NCBI RefSeq assembly: GCF_000620105.1
Contig: NZ_JHVK01000005.1
Location: 235,420 to 299,419 of the forward strand
Source: Microvirgula aerodenitrificans DSM 15089
GTDB lineage: Bacteria; Pseudomonadota; Gammaproteobacteria; Burkholderiales; Aquaspirillaceae
Length of the DNA stretch: 64,000 nt
Reading direction: 5' to 3'
Shown piece after piece: positions 16,746-25,656 of the stretch. A program made the translations under genes and the position numbers. The notes under the pieces were generated by a model. It was given only the letters and a program-made list of their open reading frames with translations. It did not search any database and was not told the DNA's origin. Within the stretch, counting starts at the first letter, position 1. Each line of letters begins with the position of its first letter.

Positions 16746-18197
16746 GTGGAAGAAACGGAACTGAACCCTCCCGGACCGGCGCCGTTGTGCCAGTCCCTGC
16801 AGCACGGTCTGCTGGAGCTGTTCGAGCAGCAATTCGTCGGCGCCCTGCTGGTCGACCGCGAGGCGCGCGTGCAATGGATCACGGCGCGCTACGCAGCCCT
16901 GCTCGGGCTCGACGATCCGGCCGGGGCGCTGAACCGGCCGGTGGAAGACATCCTGCCGCACAGCCGCATGCGCGAGGTGGTGCAGAGCGGCGAACCGATC
17001 GTGCTCGACTTCATGAACTACAAGCAGCACCACTTCGTGGTCAGCCGCTTTCCGCTGCAGGACGGCGACGGCCAGGTGGTCGGCGCATTCGGCATCCTGC
17101 TGTCCGAACGCTGGCAGCCGCTGAAACCGCTGGTCGACAAGCTTTCACAGCTGCAGGAAACCCTGGACCGGGTCCGCCGCGACAACGCCGGCAGCCGCCG
17201 TGCGCGCTACGGCTTCGACGACATCATCGGCGCCGGTGCCGCCTGCCGCGACATGCAGCGCCTGGGCCAGCGTGCGGCCGCGCTCGATACCACCGTGCTG
17301 CTGCTCGGCGAGACCGGCACCGGCAAGGAGTTGCTGGCCAATGCCATCCATGCCGCGTCGCCGCGCCGGCAGAAGCCCTTTGTCGGCCTGAACGTCGCCG
17401 CGGTGCCGGAAACGCTGCTGGAAGCGGAATTCTTCGGCGCCGTCGCCGGTGCCTATACCGGTGCCGAGCGCAAGGGCCGCGACGGCAAGTTCAAACTCGC
17501 AGACGGCGGCACGCTGTTTCTCGACGAAATTGGCGACATGTCGCTGCCGATGCAGGCCAAATTGCTGCGCGTACTGCAGGAGCAGGAAATCGAACCGCTC
17601 GGCTCGAACCGCCTGCTGCATATCGATGTGCGGGTCATTGCCGCAACCAGTCGCGACCTGCGCGCGCTGGTCGATGCCGGCCTGTTCCGCGCCGACCTGT
17701 TCTACCGCCTGAACGTGCTGCCGATCCGGCTGCCGCCGCTGCGCGAGCGGTCGGAAGACCTGCCGGCGCTGGTCGATTCACTGCTGGCGCAGATTGCCGA
17801 CCGCACCGGCCTGCCGCAGCGTAAGCCGGGTGCCGCCGCACTGGCACTGCTTGCCGCCTATCCGTGGCCGGGCAATATCCGCGAACTGCGCAATGTGCTG
17901 GAACAGGCGGTAATGCTGTCCGATGGCGTGGCGCTGGACGCCCCGGTCCTGCAGCGCATCCTGCCGGTGGCCGCGACAGTCGACCCGCCGCCGCTGGCCG
18001 GCGGCGGCACCCTGGCACAGCGGCTGGCCGAAACCGAACGGCGCGTGATCAGCGAGACGCTGGCGCTGGCCGGCGGCAACAAGACCGAGGCCGCGCGGGC
18101 GCTCGGCATCTCGCGGGCAACGCTGTACGAAAAACTGGCCGATCCGCGCCTGTTTCCGGCGCAGACCGGCCCGTCGCTGGCCGGGCTGGTGCGCTAG
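16746..18197 (+). CDS. Sigma-54-dependent transcriptional activator with PAS domain
   Basis: 483 residues from the GTG at 16746, which has AGGAG eight bases upstream; an ATG at 16674 would add 24 residues. An N-terminal PAS-like sensory domain (~20-130) leads to an AAA+ domain: Walker A GETGTGKE, the sigma-54 contact loop as GAYTGA, Walker [12 protein letters not shown] and the arginine-finger region RADLFYRL. A Fis-type helix-turn-helix closes the protein ([19 protein letters not shown]). It converges with the acyl-CoA ligase/Liv operon, overlapping livM by 4 bp, and that operon has a sigma-54 promoter, so this is its likely activator. The effector is unknown, perhaps an acyl compound. Confidence 0.93.
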   Translation: MEETELNPPGPAPLCQSLQHGLLELFEQQFVGALLVDREARVQWITARYAALLGLDDPAGALNRPVEDILPHSRMREVVQSGEPIVLDFMNYKQHHFVVSRFPLQDGDGQVVGAFGILLSERWQPLKPLVDKLSQLQETLDRVRRDNAGSRRARYGFDDIIGAGAACRDMQRLGQRAAALDTTVLLLGETGTGKELLANAIHAASPRRQKPFVGLNVAAVPETLLEAEFFGAVAGAYTGAERKGRDGKFKLADGGTLFLDEIGDMSLPMQAKLLRVLQEQEIEPLGSNRLLHIDVRVIAATSRDLRALVDAGLFRADLFYRLNVLPIRLPPLRERSEDLPALVDSLLAQIADRTGLPQRKPGAAALALLAAYPWPGNIRELRNVLEQAVMLSDGVALDAPVLQRILPVAATVDPPPLAGGGTLAQRLAETERRVISETLALAGGNKTEAARALGISRATLYEKLADPRLFPAQTGPSLAGLVR

Positions 18198-19153
18198 AAG
18201 TCTTTCTTCAGCAGCCGCCCGGCTTCGCCGATGAAGCCGCGGCGGAACGCCAGCACGCAGATGACGAAAATCGCGCCGATGATCACCGTCACCCACGAGC
18301 CGAGCGACGCCAGTTCGTTGTGCAGCGCGCGCACGGTGAACGCGCCGACCACCGGACCGAGAATGGTACCCATGCCGCCGAGCAGGGTCATCAGCACCAC
18401 TTCGCCGGACATGTGCCAGCTGACATCGGTCAGCGACGCCAGCCGGAACACGATGGCCTTGGTCGCCCCGGCGGTGCCGGCCAGCGAGGCCGACTGCACG
18501 AACACCAGCAGCTTGTAGCGCTCCACCCGGTAGCCGAGCGACAGTGCCCGCGCCTCGTTTTCGCGGATCGCCTTCAGCGTCTGGCCGAACGGCGAGTACA
18601 CCGTGCGGTAGATCAGCCACATGCCGGCCAGGAATACCGCATAGACGAACAGGTACAGCGTCAGCGGCACGTCCTGCCCCCCGACCGACACCGTGTGCAC
18701 CAGATCGAACAGGCCGAACACCCTGCCCTGCGGAATCCCCTGCAGGCCGTCCTCACCGCCGGTCTGCGGCGCCTGCACGCAGAGGAAGAACACGATCTGC
18801 GCCAGCGCCAGCGTCACCATGGCGAAGTAGATGCCCTGGCGACGGATCGCCACCGCACCGATCAGCAGGCCGAGCAGCGCGCAGCAGGCGGTGGCGGCGA
18901 GGATGCCGAGTTCCGGGCTCAGCCCCCATTCCTTCAGCAGGTAGCCGCAAATGTAGGCGCCGCTGCCAAAAAACGCCGCGTGGCCAAATGACAGCAGGCC
19001 GCCAAAGCCGAGCAGCAGGTTGAACGCGGCGGCGAACAGCCCGAAGCACAGCAGTTCCATCATGAAAATCGGGTAGACCGCAAACGGGGCGATCAGCCCG
19101 GCGACAACCAGCACCGCCCACAGTGCCGGATGGCGGATATCGAGCGGGAACAT
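18194..19153 (-). CDS. livM: Branched-chain-type ABC importer permease LivM
   Basis: 319 residues with about nine TM helices. The GGLLSFGHAAFFGSGAY motif (~50-66) and the EAA-like cytoplasmic loop SLGYRVERYKLLVFVQSA are characteristic of LivM/HAAT permeases. Last gene of the operon; starts 1 bp after livH. The substrate is set by the binding protein encoded two genes upstream and need not be an amino acid. Confidence 0.95.
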   Translation of the reverse strand: MFPLDIRHPALWAVLVVAGLIAPFAVYPIFMMELLCFGLFAAAFNLLLGFGGLLSFGHAAFFGSGAYICGYLLKEWGLSPELGILAATACCALLGLLIGAVAIRRQGIYFAMVTLALAQIVFFLCVQAPQTGGEDGLQGIPQGRVFGLFDLVHTVSVGGQDVPLTLYLFVYAVFLAGMWLIYRTVYSPFGQTLKAIRENEARALSLGYRVERYKLLVFVQSASLAGTAGATKAIVFRLASLTDVSWHMSGEVVLMTLLGGMGTILGPVVGAFTVRALHNELASLGSWVTVIIGAIFVICVLAFRRGFIGEAGRLLKKDF

Positions 19154-19154
19154 G

Positions 19155-20063
19155 TCAGGCCTCCTTGCCGAACAGACCGGCCGGGCGGTACAGCAGCACC
19201 AGCGCCATGATGATGAAGATCACCGTATTGGACAGCGGCGGGTACACGACCTTGGTCAGGCCCTCGATGATGCCGAGGCCGAAACCGGTCACGATTGCCC
19301 CCATGATCGAACCCATGCCGCCAATCACCACCACGGCGAAGACGACGATGATCAGGTCCGCGCCCATCTTCGGGCTGACCGAGTAGATCGGCGCCGCCAC
19401 CACGCCGGCCAGCGCCGCCAGCGCCACACCGAAGAAGTAGGTGAACGAGATCAGCACCGGCACGTTGACGCCGAAGGCACGGACCAGATCCGGTCGCTCG
19501 GTCGCCGCGCGCAGGTAGGCACCGATCCTGGTACGTTCAATCATGAACCAGGTGCCGACGCAGACCGAAATCGACAGCACGATGGAGAACAGCCGGTAGG
19601 CCGGGAACAGCATGAAGCCAAGGTTCACTGCGCCGGACAGGCTTTCCGGCTTGGCGTTGTACGGCTCGCCGGACACGTTGAAGCCGAGCGCGACAAACAC
19701 GCCTTCCAGCATCAGCGCGACACCGAAGGTGAACAGCAGCCCGTACAGCGGGTCAACCCGGTACAGCCGCGACAGCATGAAGCGCTCGATCACCAGCCCG
19801 AGCAGCCCGACCACGGCCGGCGCCACCACCAGCGCCCACCAGAAGCTCAGTTGCGCATCCGGGTTGCCGGTCCACTGGCCGAGATAGTCGGCGCCGATCA
19901 GCGCCACCATCGCGCCGAGCATGTACAGCGCACCATGCGAGAAATTGACGATATTCAGCATGCCGAATATCACGGCCAGCCCCAGGCTCAGCAACGCATA
20001 GAACGCGCCGTTGTTGAGTCCAAGCATCAGCTGCGACAACACAGCCTGTGCGGTGATCTCCAT
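19155..20063 (-). CDS. livH: Branched-chain-type ABC importer permease LivH
   Basis: 302 residues, eight or more TM helices. The N-terminal LGLNNGAFYALLSLGLAVIFGMLNIVNFSHGALYMLGA run is the LivH hallmark, and the second conserved loop (IMGAIVTGFGLGIIEGL) is intact. It pairs with LivM to form the membrane channel. A hairpin in the 72-bp gap before it probably lowers its expression relative to the binding protein. Confidence 0.96.
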   Translation of the reverse strand: MEITAQAVLSQLMLGLNNGAFYALLSLGLAVIFGMLNIVNFSHGALYMLGAMVALIGADYLGQWTGNPDAQLSFWWALVVAPAVVGLLGLVIERFMLSRLYRVDPLYGLLFTFGVALMLEGVFVALGFNVSGEPYNAKPESLSGAVNLGFMLFPAYRLFSIVLSISVCVGTWFMIERTRIGAYLRAATERPDLVRAFGVNVPVLISFTYFFGVALAALAGVVAAPIYSVSPKMGADLIIVVFAVVVIGGMGSIMGAIVTGFGLGIIEGLTKVVYPPLSNTVIFIIMALVLLYRPAGLFGKEA

Positions 20064-20093
20064 CTGTCACCTCCATTGGTATGTTCTGTCGGC

Positions 20094-20119
20094 CGGACGG
20101 GGCGCCCTGTCCCCGTCCG
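20094..20119 (-). terminator. Intra-operon hairpin between binding-protein gene and livH
   Basis: A perfect 9-bp G+C stem (20094-20102 with 20111-20119) and an 8-base loop, without U-tract. Such hairpins after a periplasmic binding-protein gene typically protect its mRNA or attenuate the permease genes. Confidence 0.6.
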
Positions 20120-20135
20120 CCCCTGCTGCCGGTGG

Positions 20136-21338
20136 TCAGGACTTCTTGACCAGCGGGCACTCGCTGCGCGACAGCGGCATGAACGCCTGCGCCCCCGGGA
20201 TGGTCTGCATCACCTTCAGCATGTCCCATTTGTTCTTCGAGTCGGCCGGCTTCTTGACCTCGACCAGATACATGTCGTGGACCATGCGGCCGTCCTCGCG
20301 GATCTTGCCGTTCCGGGCAAAGAAGTCGTTGATCGGGGTGGTGCGCATCTTGGCCATCACCGCGCCGGCTTCGACCGTCCCGGCGGCCTTGACCGCCTTC
20401 AGATAGTGCATGGTCGACGAGTAATCCCCGGCCTGGACCATGGTCGGCATGGCGCCGGTCTTCTTGTAGTAGCGCTGGGAGAAGGCGCGGGTATCGTTGT
20501 TCAGATCCCAGTAGAAGGCCGTGGTGTACTTCATGCCCTGGGCGGTGGCCAGGCCCAGGCTGGCGATGTCCGAATCGAATACCAGCATGCCGACCACGGT
20601 CTGCTTCGGCATGATGCCGAACTCGCGCGCCTGCTTGACCGCATTGGTGAAGTCGGCCCCGGCATTGGCCAGAGCCACCACATTGGCGCCCGAGCCCTGC
20701 GCCTGCAGCAGGTAGGACGAGAAGTCCGAGGTCGACAGCGGATGGCGCACCGTGCCGACCACCTTGCCGCCCATCTCGCGCACCACGTCGCTGGTGTCCT
20801 TTTCCAGCGACTGGCCGAAGGCATAGTCGGCGGTCAGGAAGAACCAGTTTCTGGCACCGGTCTTCATCATCGCCCGACCGGTACCGTTGGCCAGCGCGAA
20901 GGTGTCGTAGGTGTAATGGACCCCGTACGGCGAACATTCCTTGTTGGTCAGCGCGGTCGAACCGGAGCCGTTGTTGATGACGATGCGCTTCTTCTCCGTG
21001 CCGAGCTTCTGCACGCCGATGCCGACCGACGAGTTCAGCAGGTCGACGACCATGTCCACGCCCTGGGTGTCGAACCATTCGCGCGCCTTGGCCACGCCGA
21101 TATCGGCCTTGTTCTGGTGGTCGGCCGACACGACCTTGATCGGCTTGCCGAGCACCTGGCCGCCGAAATCGTCGACCGCCATCTGCACGGCCGTGACCGC
21201 GCCCTTGCCACCGATGGCCGAGTACACGCCGGACATGTCGGTCAGCACGCCGATCTTGACGCCGTTGGCGTCGGCCTGCGCCTGGCCGGCAATGGCACCG
21301 AGGGTGGCCAGCAGCGCGAGTTGGTGTTGTCTTCTCAT
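20136..21338 (-). CDS. ABC transporter periplasmic substrate-binding protein (Leu/Ile/Val-like)
   Basis: 400 residues: signal peptide (~1-22, AQA-DA), then a Leu/Ile/Val-type bilobed receptor (peripla_BP_6). Features: IGVLTDMSGVYSAIGGKG near the start, VVDLLNSSVGIGVQKLG, and FLTADYAFGQSLEKD in the hinge region. This subgroup is often found with acyl-CoA ligases and is thought to bind small organic or aromatic acids or amides rather than Leu/Ile/Val; that is inference from context. It captures the substrate for the LivH/LivM channel. Confidence 0.9.
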   Translation of the reverse strand: MRRQHQLALLATLGAIAGQAQADANGVKIGVLTDMSGVYSAIGGKGAVTAVQMAVDDFGGQVLGKPIKVVSADHQNKADIGVAKAREWFDTQGVDMVVDLLNSSVGIGVQKLGTEKKRIVINNGSGSTALTNKECSPYGVHYTYDTFALANGTGRAMMKTGARNWFFLTADYAFGQSLEKDTSDVVREMGGKVVGTVRHPLSTSDFSSYLLQAQGSGANVVALANAGADFTNAVKQAREFGIMPKQTVVGMLVFDSDIASLGLATAQGMKYTTAFYWDLNNDTRAFSQRYYKKTGAMPTMVQAGDYSSTMHYLKAVKAAGTVEAGAVMAKMRTTPINDFFARNGKIREDGRMVHDMYLVEVKKPADSKNKWDMLKVMQTIPGAQAFMPLSRSECPLVKKS

Positions 21339-21371
21339 CTTGGAGTTTCTCCTGGGTATGGGATGGGTTGC

Positions 21372-22121
21372 CTACACGCCGAGATAGCGGTTCAGCAGCT
21401 CGGTCTTTTCGCCGAGTTGGTCACGACTCACGCATTCCGCCACCCGGCCGTGTTCGATCACGTAGTGGCGATCGGCCAGTGACGCCGCGAAACGGAAATT
21501 CTGTTCAACCAGCACGACGGTATAGCCGCGCGCCTTCAGCTCGGTCAGCACCCGGCCCAGCGTCTGCACGATCACCGGCGCCAGTCCCTCGGTGATTTCG
21601 TCCAGCAGCAGCAGGTTGGCGCCGGTGCGCAGGATGCGCGCCATCGCCAGCATCTGCTGCTCGCCGCCGGACAGCCGCATGCCCGGACTCTTGCGCCGTT
21701 CGAGCAGGTTCGGGAACATCCCGTAGATCTCGTCCAGCCGCATGCCGTCCGAGCGCACCTGCGGCGGCAGCATCAGGTTTTCCTCGACCGACAGATTGGC
21801 GAAGATCCCGCGCTCCTCCGGGCACCAGCCGACACCGAGGTGGGCGATGCGGTGGGTCGGCATGTTGATGACCTCGCGGCCATTGACCATGATCGAGCCG
21901 CTGCACCGGCCGGTCAGGCCCAGGATGGCCTTCAGCGTGGTGGTACGGCCGGCGCCGTTGCGACCGAGCAGCGTCACCAGTTCGCCACGCGCCACGCTCA
22001 GGTCGATGCCGTGCAGGATGTGCGATTCGCCATAGAAGGCGTGCAGCCCGGTCACCCGCAGCATTTCGGTCGCCGCCGGCCCGTGCGGGCTGGCCACGAC
22101 AGTGTCTTCAGGCATGAGCAT
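21372..22121 (-). CDS. livF: ABC importer ATPase LivF with altered Walker A
   Basis: 249 residues. The signature MRLSGGEQQMLAMARIL, Walker B LLLLDEITEGLAP, the Q-loop region and the H-loop-like VLVEQN are normal for LivF. The Walker A motif, however, reads GRNGAGRTT: the invariant Lys that contacts ATP phosphates is Arg (codon CGT). It overlaps livG by 14 bp; starts at 22121 or 22115 are possible, and a start at 22061 would trim the unusual N-terminus. The partner LivG keeps GPNGAGKTT, so the importer may run with one canonical site or be impaired. Confidence 0.93.
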   Translation of the reverse strand: MLMPEDTVVASPHGPAATEMLRVTGLHAFYGESHILHGIDLSVARGELVTLLGRNGAGRTTTLKAILGLTGRCSGSIMVNGREVINMPTHRIAHLGVGWCPEERGIFANLSVEENLMLPPQVRSDGMRLDEIYGMFPNLLERRKSPGMRLSGGEQQMLAMARILRTGANLLLLDEITEGLAPVIVQTLGRVLTELKARGYTVVLVEQNFRFAASLADRHYVIEHGRVAECVSRDQLGEKTELLNRYLGV

Positions 22122-22884
22122 GGTCGGCCTCCCCTTCAGTCTGCGTGCCCAGATAGGCTTCCATCACCAGCGGATTGGTCGACACGCTGGCGTAGTCGCC
22201 CTCGGCCAGCGTCTGCCCGCGCGCCAGCACGGTGATGCGGTCGGCCAGCGATGCCACCACGTGCAGATTGTGTTCGACCATCAGGATGGTGCGGCCGGCC
22301 GATACCCGCTTGATCAGCTGGGCGATCCGGTCGACATCCTCCACCCCCATGCCCTGGGTCGGCTCGTCGAGCAGCATCAGTTCCGGCTCCAGTGCCAGCG
22401 TGGTGGCAATTTCCAGCGCGCGCTTGCGGCCGTAGGCCAGCTCGACCACCAGCACGTCGGCGAACTCGGCCAGACCGACCGAATCGAGCAGCGCCATCGC
22501 CTGGTCGTTCAGCCGGTCCAGCGTGCGATCGCTGGTCCAGAAGCGGAACGACACGCCGAGTTTGCGCATCAGCGCGATGCGGACGTTTTCCAGCGCAGTC
22601 ATGTGCGGAAATACCGCCGAGATCTGGAACGAGCGGATCACGCCCTTCAGCGCGATGTCCGCCGGCTTTGCCGCCGTGATGTCGTCACCGTTGAACAGGA
22701 TCCGGCCGGCAGTCGGCGCATGAAACCTGGTCAGCAGGTTGAACACCGTGGTCTTGCCGGCGCCGTTCGGTCCGATCAGCGCATGGATGTGACCGCGCCT
22801 GACTTTCAGATCGACGTCGCTGACCGCGCGAAATCCCATGAAGGTCTTGGTCAGTCCGCGCGTTTCGAGAATGATGTCGTTCAC
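22108..22884 (-). CDS. livG: ABC importer ATPase LivG
   Basis: 258 residues. Walker A GPNGAGKTT (~38-46), a LAYGRKRALEIA signature in place of LSGGQ (LivG proteins often have LSYGQQRRLEIA), Walker B LMLLDEPTQGM and the H-loop MVEHN. Partner of LivF in the HAAT-type importer. Its start overlaps the acyl-CoA ligase stop by 4 bp (ATGA), tying transport to CoA activation. Confidence 0.95.
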   Translation of the reverse strand: MNDIILETRGLTKTFMGFRAVSDVDLKVRRGHIHALIGPNGAGKTTVFNLLTRFHAPTAGRILFNGDDITAAKPADIALKGVIRSFQISAVFPHMTALENVRIALMRKLGVSFRFWTSDRTLDRLNDQAMALLDSVGLAEFADVLVVELAYGRKRALEIATTLALEPELMLLDEPTQGMGVEDVDRIAQLIKRVSAGRTILMVEHNLHVVASLADRITVLARGQTLAEGDYASVSTNPLVMEAYLGTQTEGEADHAHA

Positions 22885-24539
22885 GCCTCCCCCTCTCCGT
22901 GGCGGTTGGCTGCCTCACGCAGCAGAAATTTCTGAATCTTGCCGGTGCTGGTCTTCGGCAGCGGGCCGAACACGAACACCTTCGGCACCTTGTAGCCGGC
23001 CAGCCGCTCGCGGCAGAACGCCAGCAGTTCGGCGGCATCCGGCGCCGGCACGCCGGGGCGCAGCGCGACGAAGGCGCACGGCACCTCGCCCCAGCGCGGG
23101 TCCGCGCGGGCAACCACGGCGCACTCGAGCACGGCCGGATGCTGGTACAGCACCGCCTCGACTTCGAGGCTGGCGATGTTCTCGCCACCGGAAATGATGA
23201 TGTCCTTGGCACGGTCCTTCAGTTCGAGGTAGCCATCGGGGTGGATCACGCCGAGGTCGCCGGAGTGGAACCAGCCGCCGGCAAACGCCTGCGCGGTCGC
23301 CTCCGGCGCGTTCAGATAGCCCTTCATCACGATATTGCCGCGGAACATCACCTCGCCGACGCTGCGGCCGTCGGCGATGACTTCCTGCAGGGTGTCCGGG
23401 TTGCGCACCGTGACCGCCTCCAGCACCGGATAGCGCACGCCCTGGCGGCGCAGCACGTCGCCCTGCGCGGCATCGTCCAGCTCGTCGAACTGCGGCTGCC
23501 ATTCGCAGACCGTCGCCGGGCCATAGGTCTCGGTCAGCCCGTACAGGTGCAGCACCTTGAAGCCGATCGCCTCGGCGGCACGGATGACCGGCACCGGCAC
23601 CGGCGCGGCGGCCGCATTGAAATGCACCGTGCGCGGAAACGGCAGCCGCTCTTCCGCCGCCGCATTGACGAACAGGTTCAGCACCACGGCAGCGCCGCAC
23701 ATCAGGTTGACGTCGTGCTCGGCGATCAGCCGGAACATGGCGCCGGCCTCGACCCGGCGCAGGCAGACGTGAGTACCGCCGATCGCGGCCAGGCTCCAGA
23801 CAAAGCACCAGCCGTTGCAGTGGAACATCGGCAACGACCACAGCTTGACCGTATCGGCGGTCAGACCGGCAACGATGATGTTGCCGAGCGCATTCAGATA
23901 GGCGCCACGATGGTGGTAGACCACGCCCTTCGGGCTGCCGGTGGTGCCGGAGGTGTAGTTCAGCGCGATGGCGTCCCATTCGTCGGCCAGCGGCGGCGGC
24001 GTGAAGCCGGCATCGCCTTCGCGCAGCAGCGCGCTGTACTCCGGCCCCGGCAGCCGCTCGCCGTTGTCGCACTCGCTGTCAACGATGGTGATCAGCAGCG
24101 GTGTGTGCCGGGCCAGGGCCAGTGCGGCGCGCGCCAGCGGCACGAACTCGCTGTCGACCAGCCAGGCTTTGGCATCGCCATGGTCGAGCTGGAAGGCCAG
24201 CGTCGCCGCATCCAGCCGGTAGTTCATGGTGTTCAGCACCGCGCCGAGCATCGGCACACCAAAATGCGCCTCGATCATTTCCGGGATGTTCGGCGCCAGC
24301 ACCGCCACCGTGTCGCCGGCGACGATGCCGCGCCACGCCAGCGCGGCGGCCAGCTGCCGGCTGCGCCGCTCGACCTCGCGCCAGCTGTAGCGCCGCTCGC
24401 CATGGATGACGGCCACCTTGTCCGGATGAACCTGGGCGGCACGGGCCAGGAACGTGACCGGTGACAACGGCACGTAGTTGGCCGCATTGCGGTCCAGTCC
24501 TTGCCGGTACGGTTCTGGCCGTTGGCGTTGTGCGGGCAT
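22881..24539 (-). CDS. AMP-dependent acyl-CoA synthetase (first of two paralogues)
   Basis: 552 residues, ANL superfamily. The phosphate loop YTSGTTGSPKGV (~195-206), the core YGLTETYGP (~335-343), hinge GELxL-type region (GYLELKDRAKD) and the C-terminal catalytic Lys in PKTSTGKIQKF are all present. It activates a carboxylic acid to its CoA thioester; the overall type (AlkK/DmdB/FadD3-like) suggests a short- or medium-chain acid. First gene of the operon, 39 bp after a sigma-54 promoter, and followed immediately by the importer genes, suggesting uptake and activation of the same acid. Confidence 0.92.
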   Translation of the reverse strand: MPAQRQRPEPYRQGLDRNAANYVPLSPVTFLARAAQVHPDKVAVIHGERRYSWREVERRSRQLAAALAWRGIVAGDTVAVLAPNIPEMIEAHFGVPMLGAVLNTMNYRLDAATLAFQLDHGDAKAWLVDSEFVPLARAALALARHTPLLITIVDSECDNGERLPGPEYSALLREGDAGFTPPPLADEWDAIALNYTSGTTGSPKGVVYHHRGAYLNALGNIIVAGLTADTVKLWSLPMFHCNGWCFVWSLAAIGGTHVCLRRVEAGAMFRLIAEHDVNLMCGAAVVLNLFVNAAAEERLPFPRTVHFNAAAAPVPVPVIRAAEAIGFKVLHLYGLTETYGPATVCEWQPQFDELDDAAQGDVLRRQGVRYPVLEAVTVRNPDTLQEVIADGRSVGEVMFRGNIVMKGYLNAPEATAQAFAGGWFHSGDLGVIHPDGYLELKDRAKDIIISGGENIASLEVEAVLYQHPAVLECAVVARADPRWGEVPCAFVALRPGVPAPDAAELLAFCRERLAGYKVPKVFVFGPLPKTSTGKIQKFLLREAANRHGEGEA

Positions 24540-24577
24540 GGCAGGTGGTCTCCGGTGGTTCCCTGACCCCCTTTAGC

Positions 24578-24592
24578 GCAACCCGCGTGCCA
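24578..24592 (-). promoter_or_regulatory. Sigma-54 promoter of the acyl-CoA ligase/Liv operon
   Basis: On the minus strand the sequence is TGGCACG-N4-TTGC, a perfect match to the -24/-12 sigma-54 consensus, 39 bp upstream of the ligase start codon. The presence of a sigma-54 activator gene at the other end of the operon supports it. Confidence 0.85.
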
Positions 24593-24605
24593 TGCGTGTC
24601 CAAGC

Positions 24606-24632
24606 CATTGTTTTTTCAATGATTTATATCAT
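24606..24632. promoter_or_regulatory. Overlapping inverted repeats, candidate activator sites
   Basis: CATTG-N6-CAATG (24606-24621) and ATGAT-N4-ATCAT (24619-24632) lie only 14-40 bp upstream of the -24 element. Classic enhancer sites are farther away, so these may instead be IHF- or repressor-type sites. The whole 24540-24855 gap holds no gene besides these promoter elements. Confidence 0.35.
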
Positions 24633-24855
24633 GACCTGGCAAAAACGGATGGGTTTCCGCTGCCGGAGACGGGCCGGCGTGTCTGCCTGGCCGGACATGC
24701 GGCAATGCAGCAACATGAAATGTATTAATAAACAGTCACTTGAGCATGACCGATGTGCAAGACACGGCGTCGACATCGCCGGAACACGCCCGCGTTCTTT
24801 GCCTGCCGGCCTGCGCCGGCATAAGCTGGGGGCGATTCTCAATCAGGTTCCTGCC

Positions 24856-25647
24856 ATGCCCATGCTGACTGCGCTGTACCGCTATCCGGTCAAATCCGCC
24901 CACGGCGATGCGCTGACCCGCTGCCGCGTCGACGCCCGCGGCCTGCCCGACGATCGCAGCTGGATGGTCGCCGATCCCGACGGCCGCTTCATCACCGGCC
25001 GCGAGTGCCCGCAACTGGTCACGGTAGCGGCGACGGTCGACGAGGCCGGCCTCCATGTAGCGGCCCCCGGCCGCGAGCCGCTGACGGTTTCCCGCGCGGC
25101 CTTCACCGAGCCGCATCCGGCCGTGGTGTGGCGGGATGGTTTCGAGGCCTGGCATGGCCCGCACGCCGCCGATGACTGGTTTTCCGACTTTCTCGACCGT
25201 CCGGTCCGCCTGATGCATACCGGTGACACCCGGCGCCGGGTCAGTGCTTTCCCGGACATTCCGCTGTCGTTCGCCGACGGTTTCCCGCTGCTGCTGATCG
25301 GCGACGCATCGCGCCGGCAGCTGGAACACTGGGTCGGCCGACCACTGGAAATGGCACGCTTTCGCCCGAACCTGGTCATCGACGGCGCCGACGCCTTTGC
25401 CGAGGACGGCTGGAAGCGGCTGCGCATCGGCGAGGTCGAGCTGGAGCTGGTCAGGCCGTGCGAGCGCTGCGTATTCACTACCATCGATCCTGACACCGGC
25501 GTCAGGTCGGCCGATGGCGAACCGCTACGCACGCTGGCCCGCTACCGCCGTGGCGAACGCGGCGTGCTGTTCGGCCAGAATGCGCTTGTGCGCCGTGGCG
25601 GGATGCTGACGGTCGGCAGCGCGGTCGAGGTTCTGGAAGCGGCCTGA
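24856..25647 (+). CDS. MOSC-domain protein (YcbX-like)
   Basis: 263 residues with an N-terminal MOSC_N beta-barrel (LTALYRYPVKSAHGDAL, a family signature) and a C-terminal MOSC domain. The conserved Cys lies in RPCERCVFTTIDPDTG (~201), where YcbX/mARC proteins bind molybdenum cofactor. Such proteins reduce N-hydroxylated compounds. Start chosen at 24856; the upstream reading is not protein-like. It converges on pncB with 9 bp between stops. Confidence 0.9.
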   Translation: MPMLTALYRYPVKSAHGDALTRCRVDARGLPDDRSWMVADPDGRFITGRECPQLVTVAATVDEAGLHVAAPGREPLTVSRAAFTEPHPAVVWRDGFEAWHGPHAADDWFSDFLDRPVRLMHTGDTRRRVSAFPDIPLSFADGFPLLLIGDASRRQLEHWVGRPLEMARFRPNLVIDGADAFAEDGWKRLRIGEVELELVRPCERCVFTTIDPDTGVRSADGEPLRTLARYRRGERGVLFGQNALVRRGGMLTVGSAVEVLEAA

Positions 25648-25656
25648 GCGGCCGCG

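Noticed and set aside
19152..21482. A 776-residue plus-strand open frame opposite livH and the binding-protein gene
   Set aside because: It is a shadow frame of well-supported genes and has no ribosome-binding site or domain.
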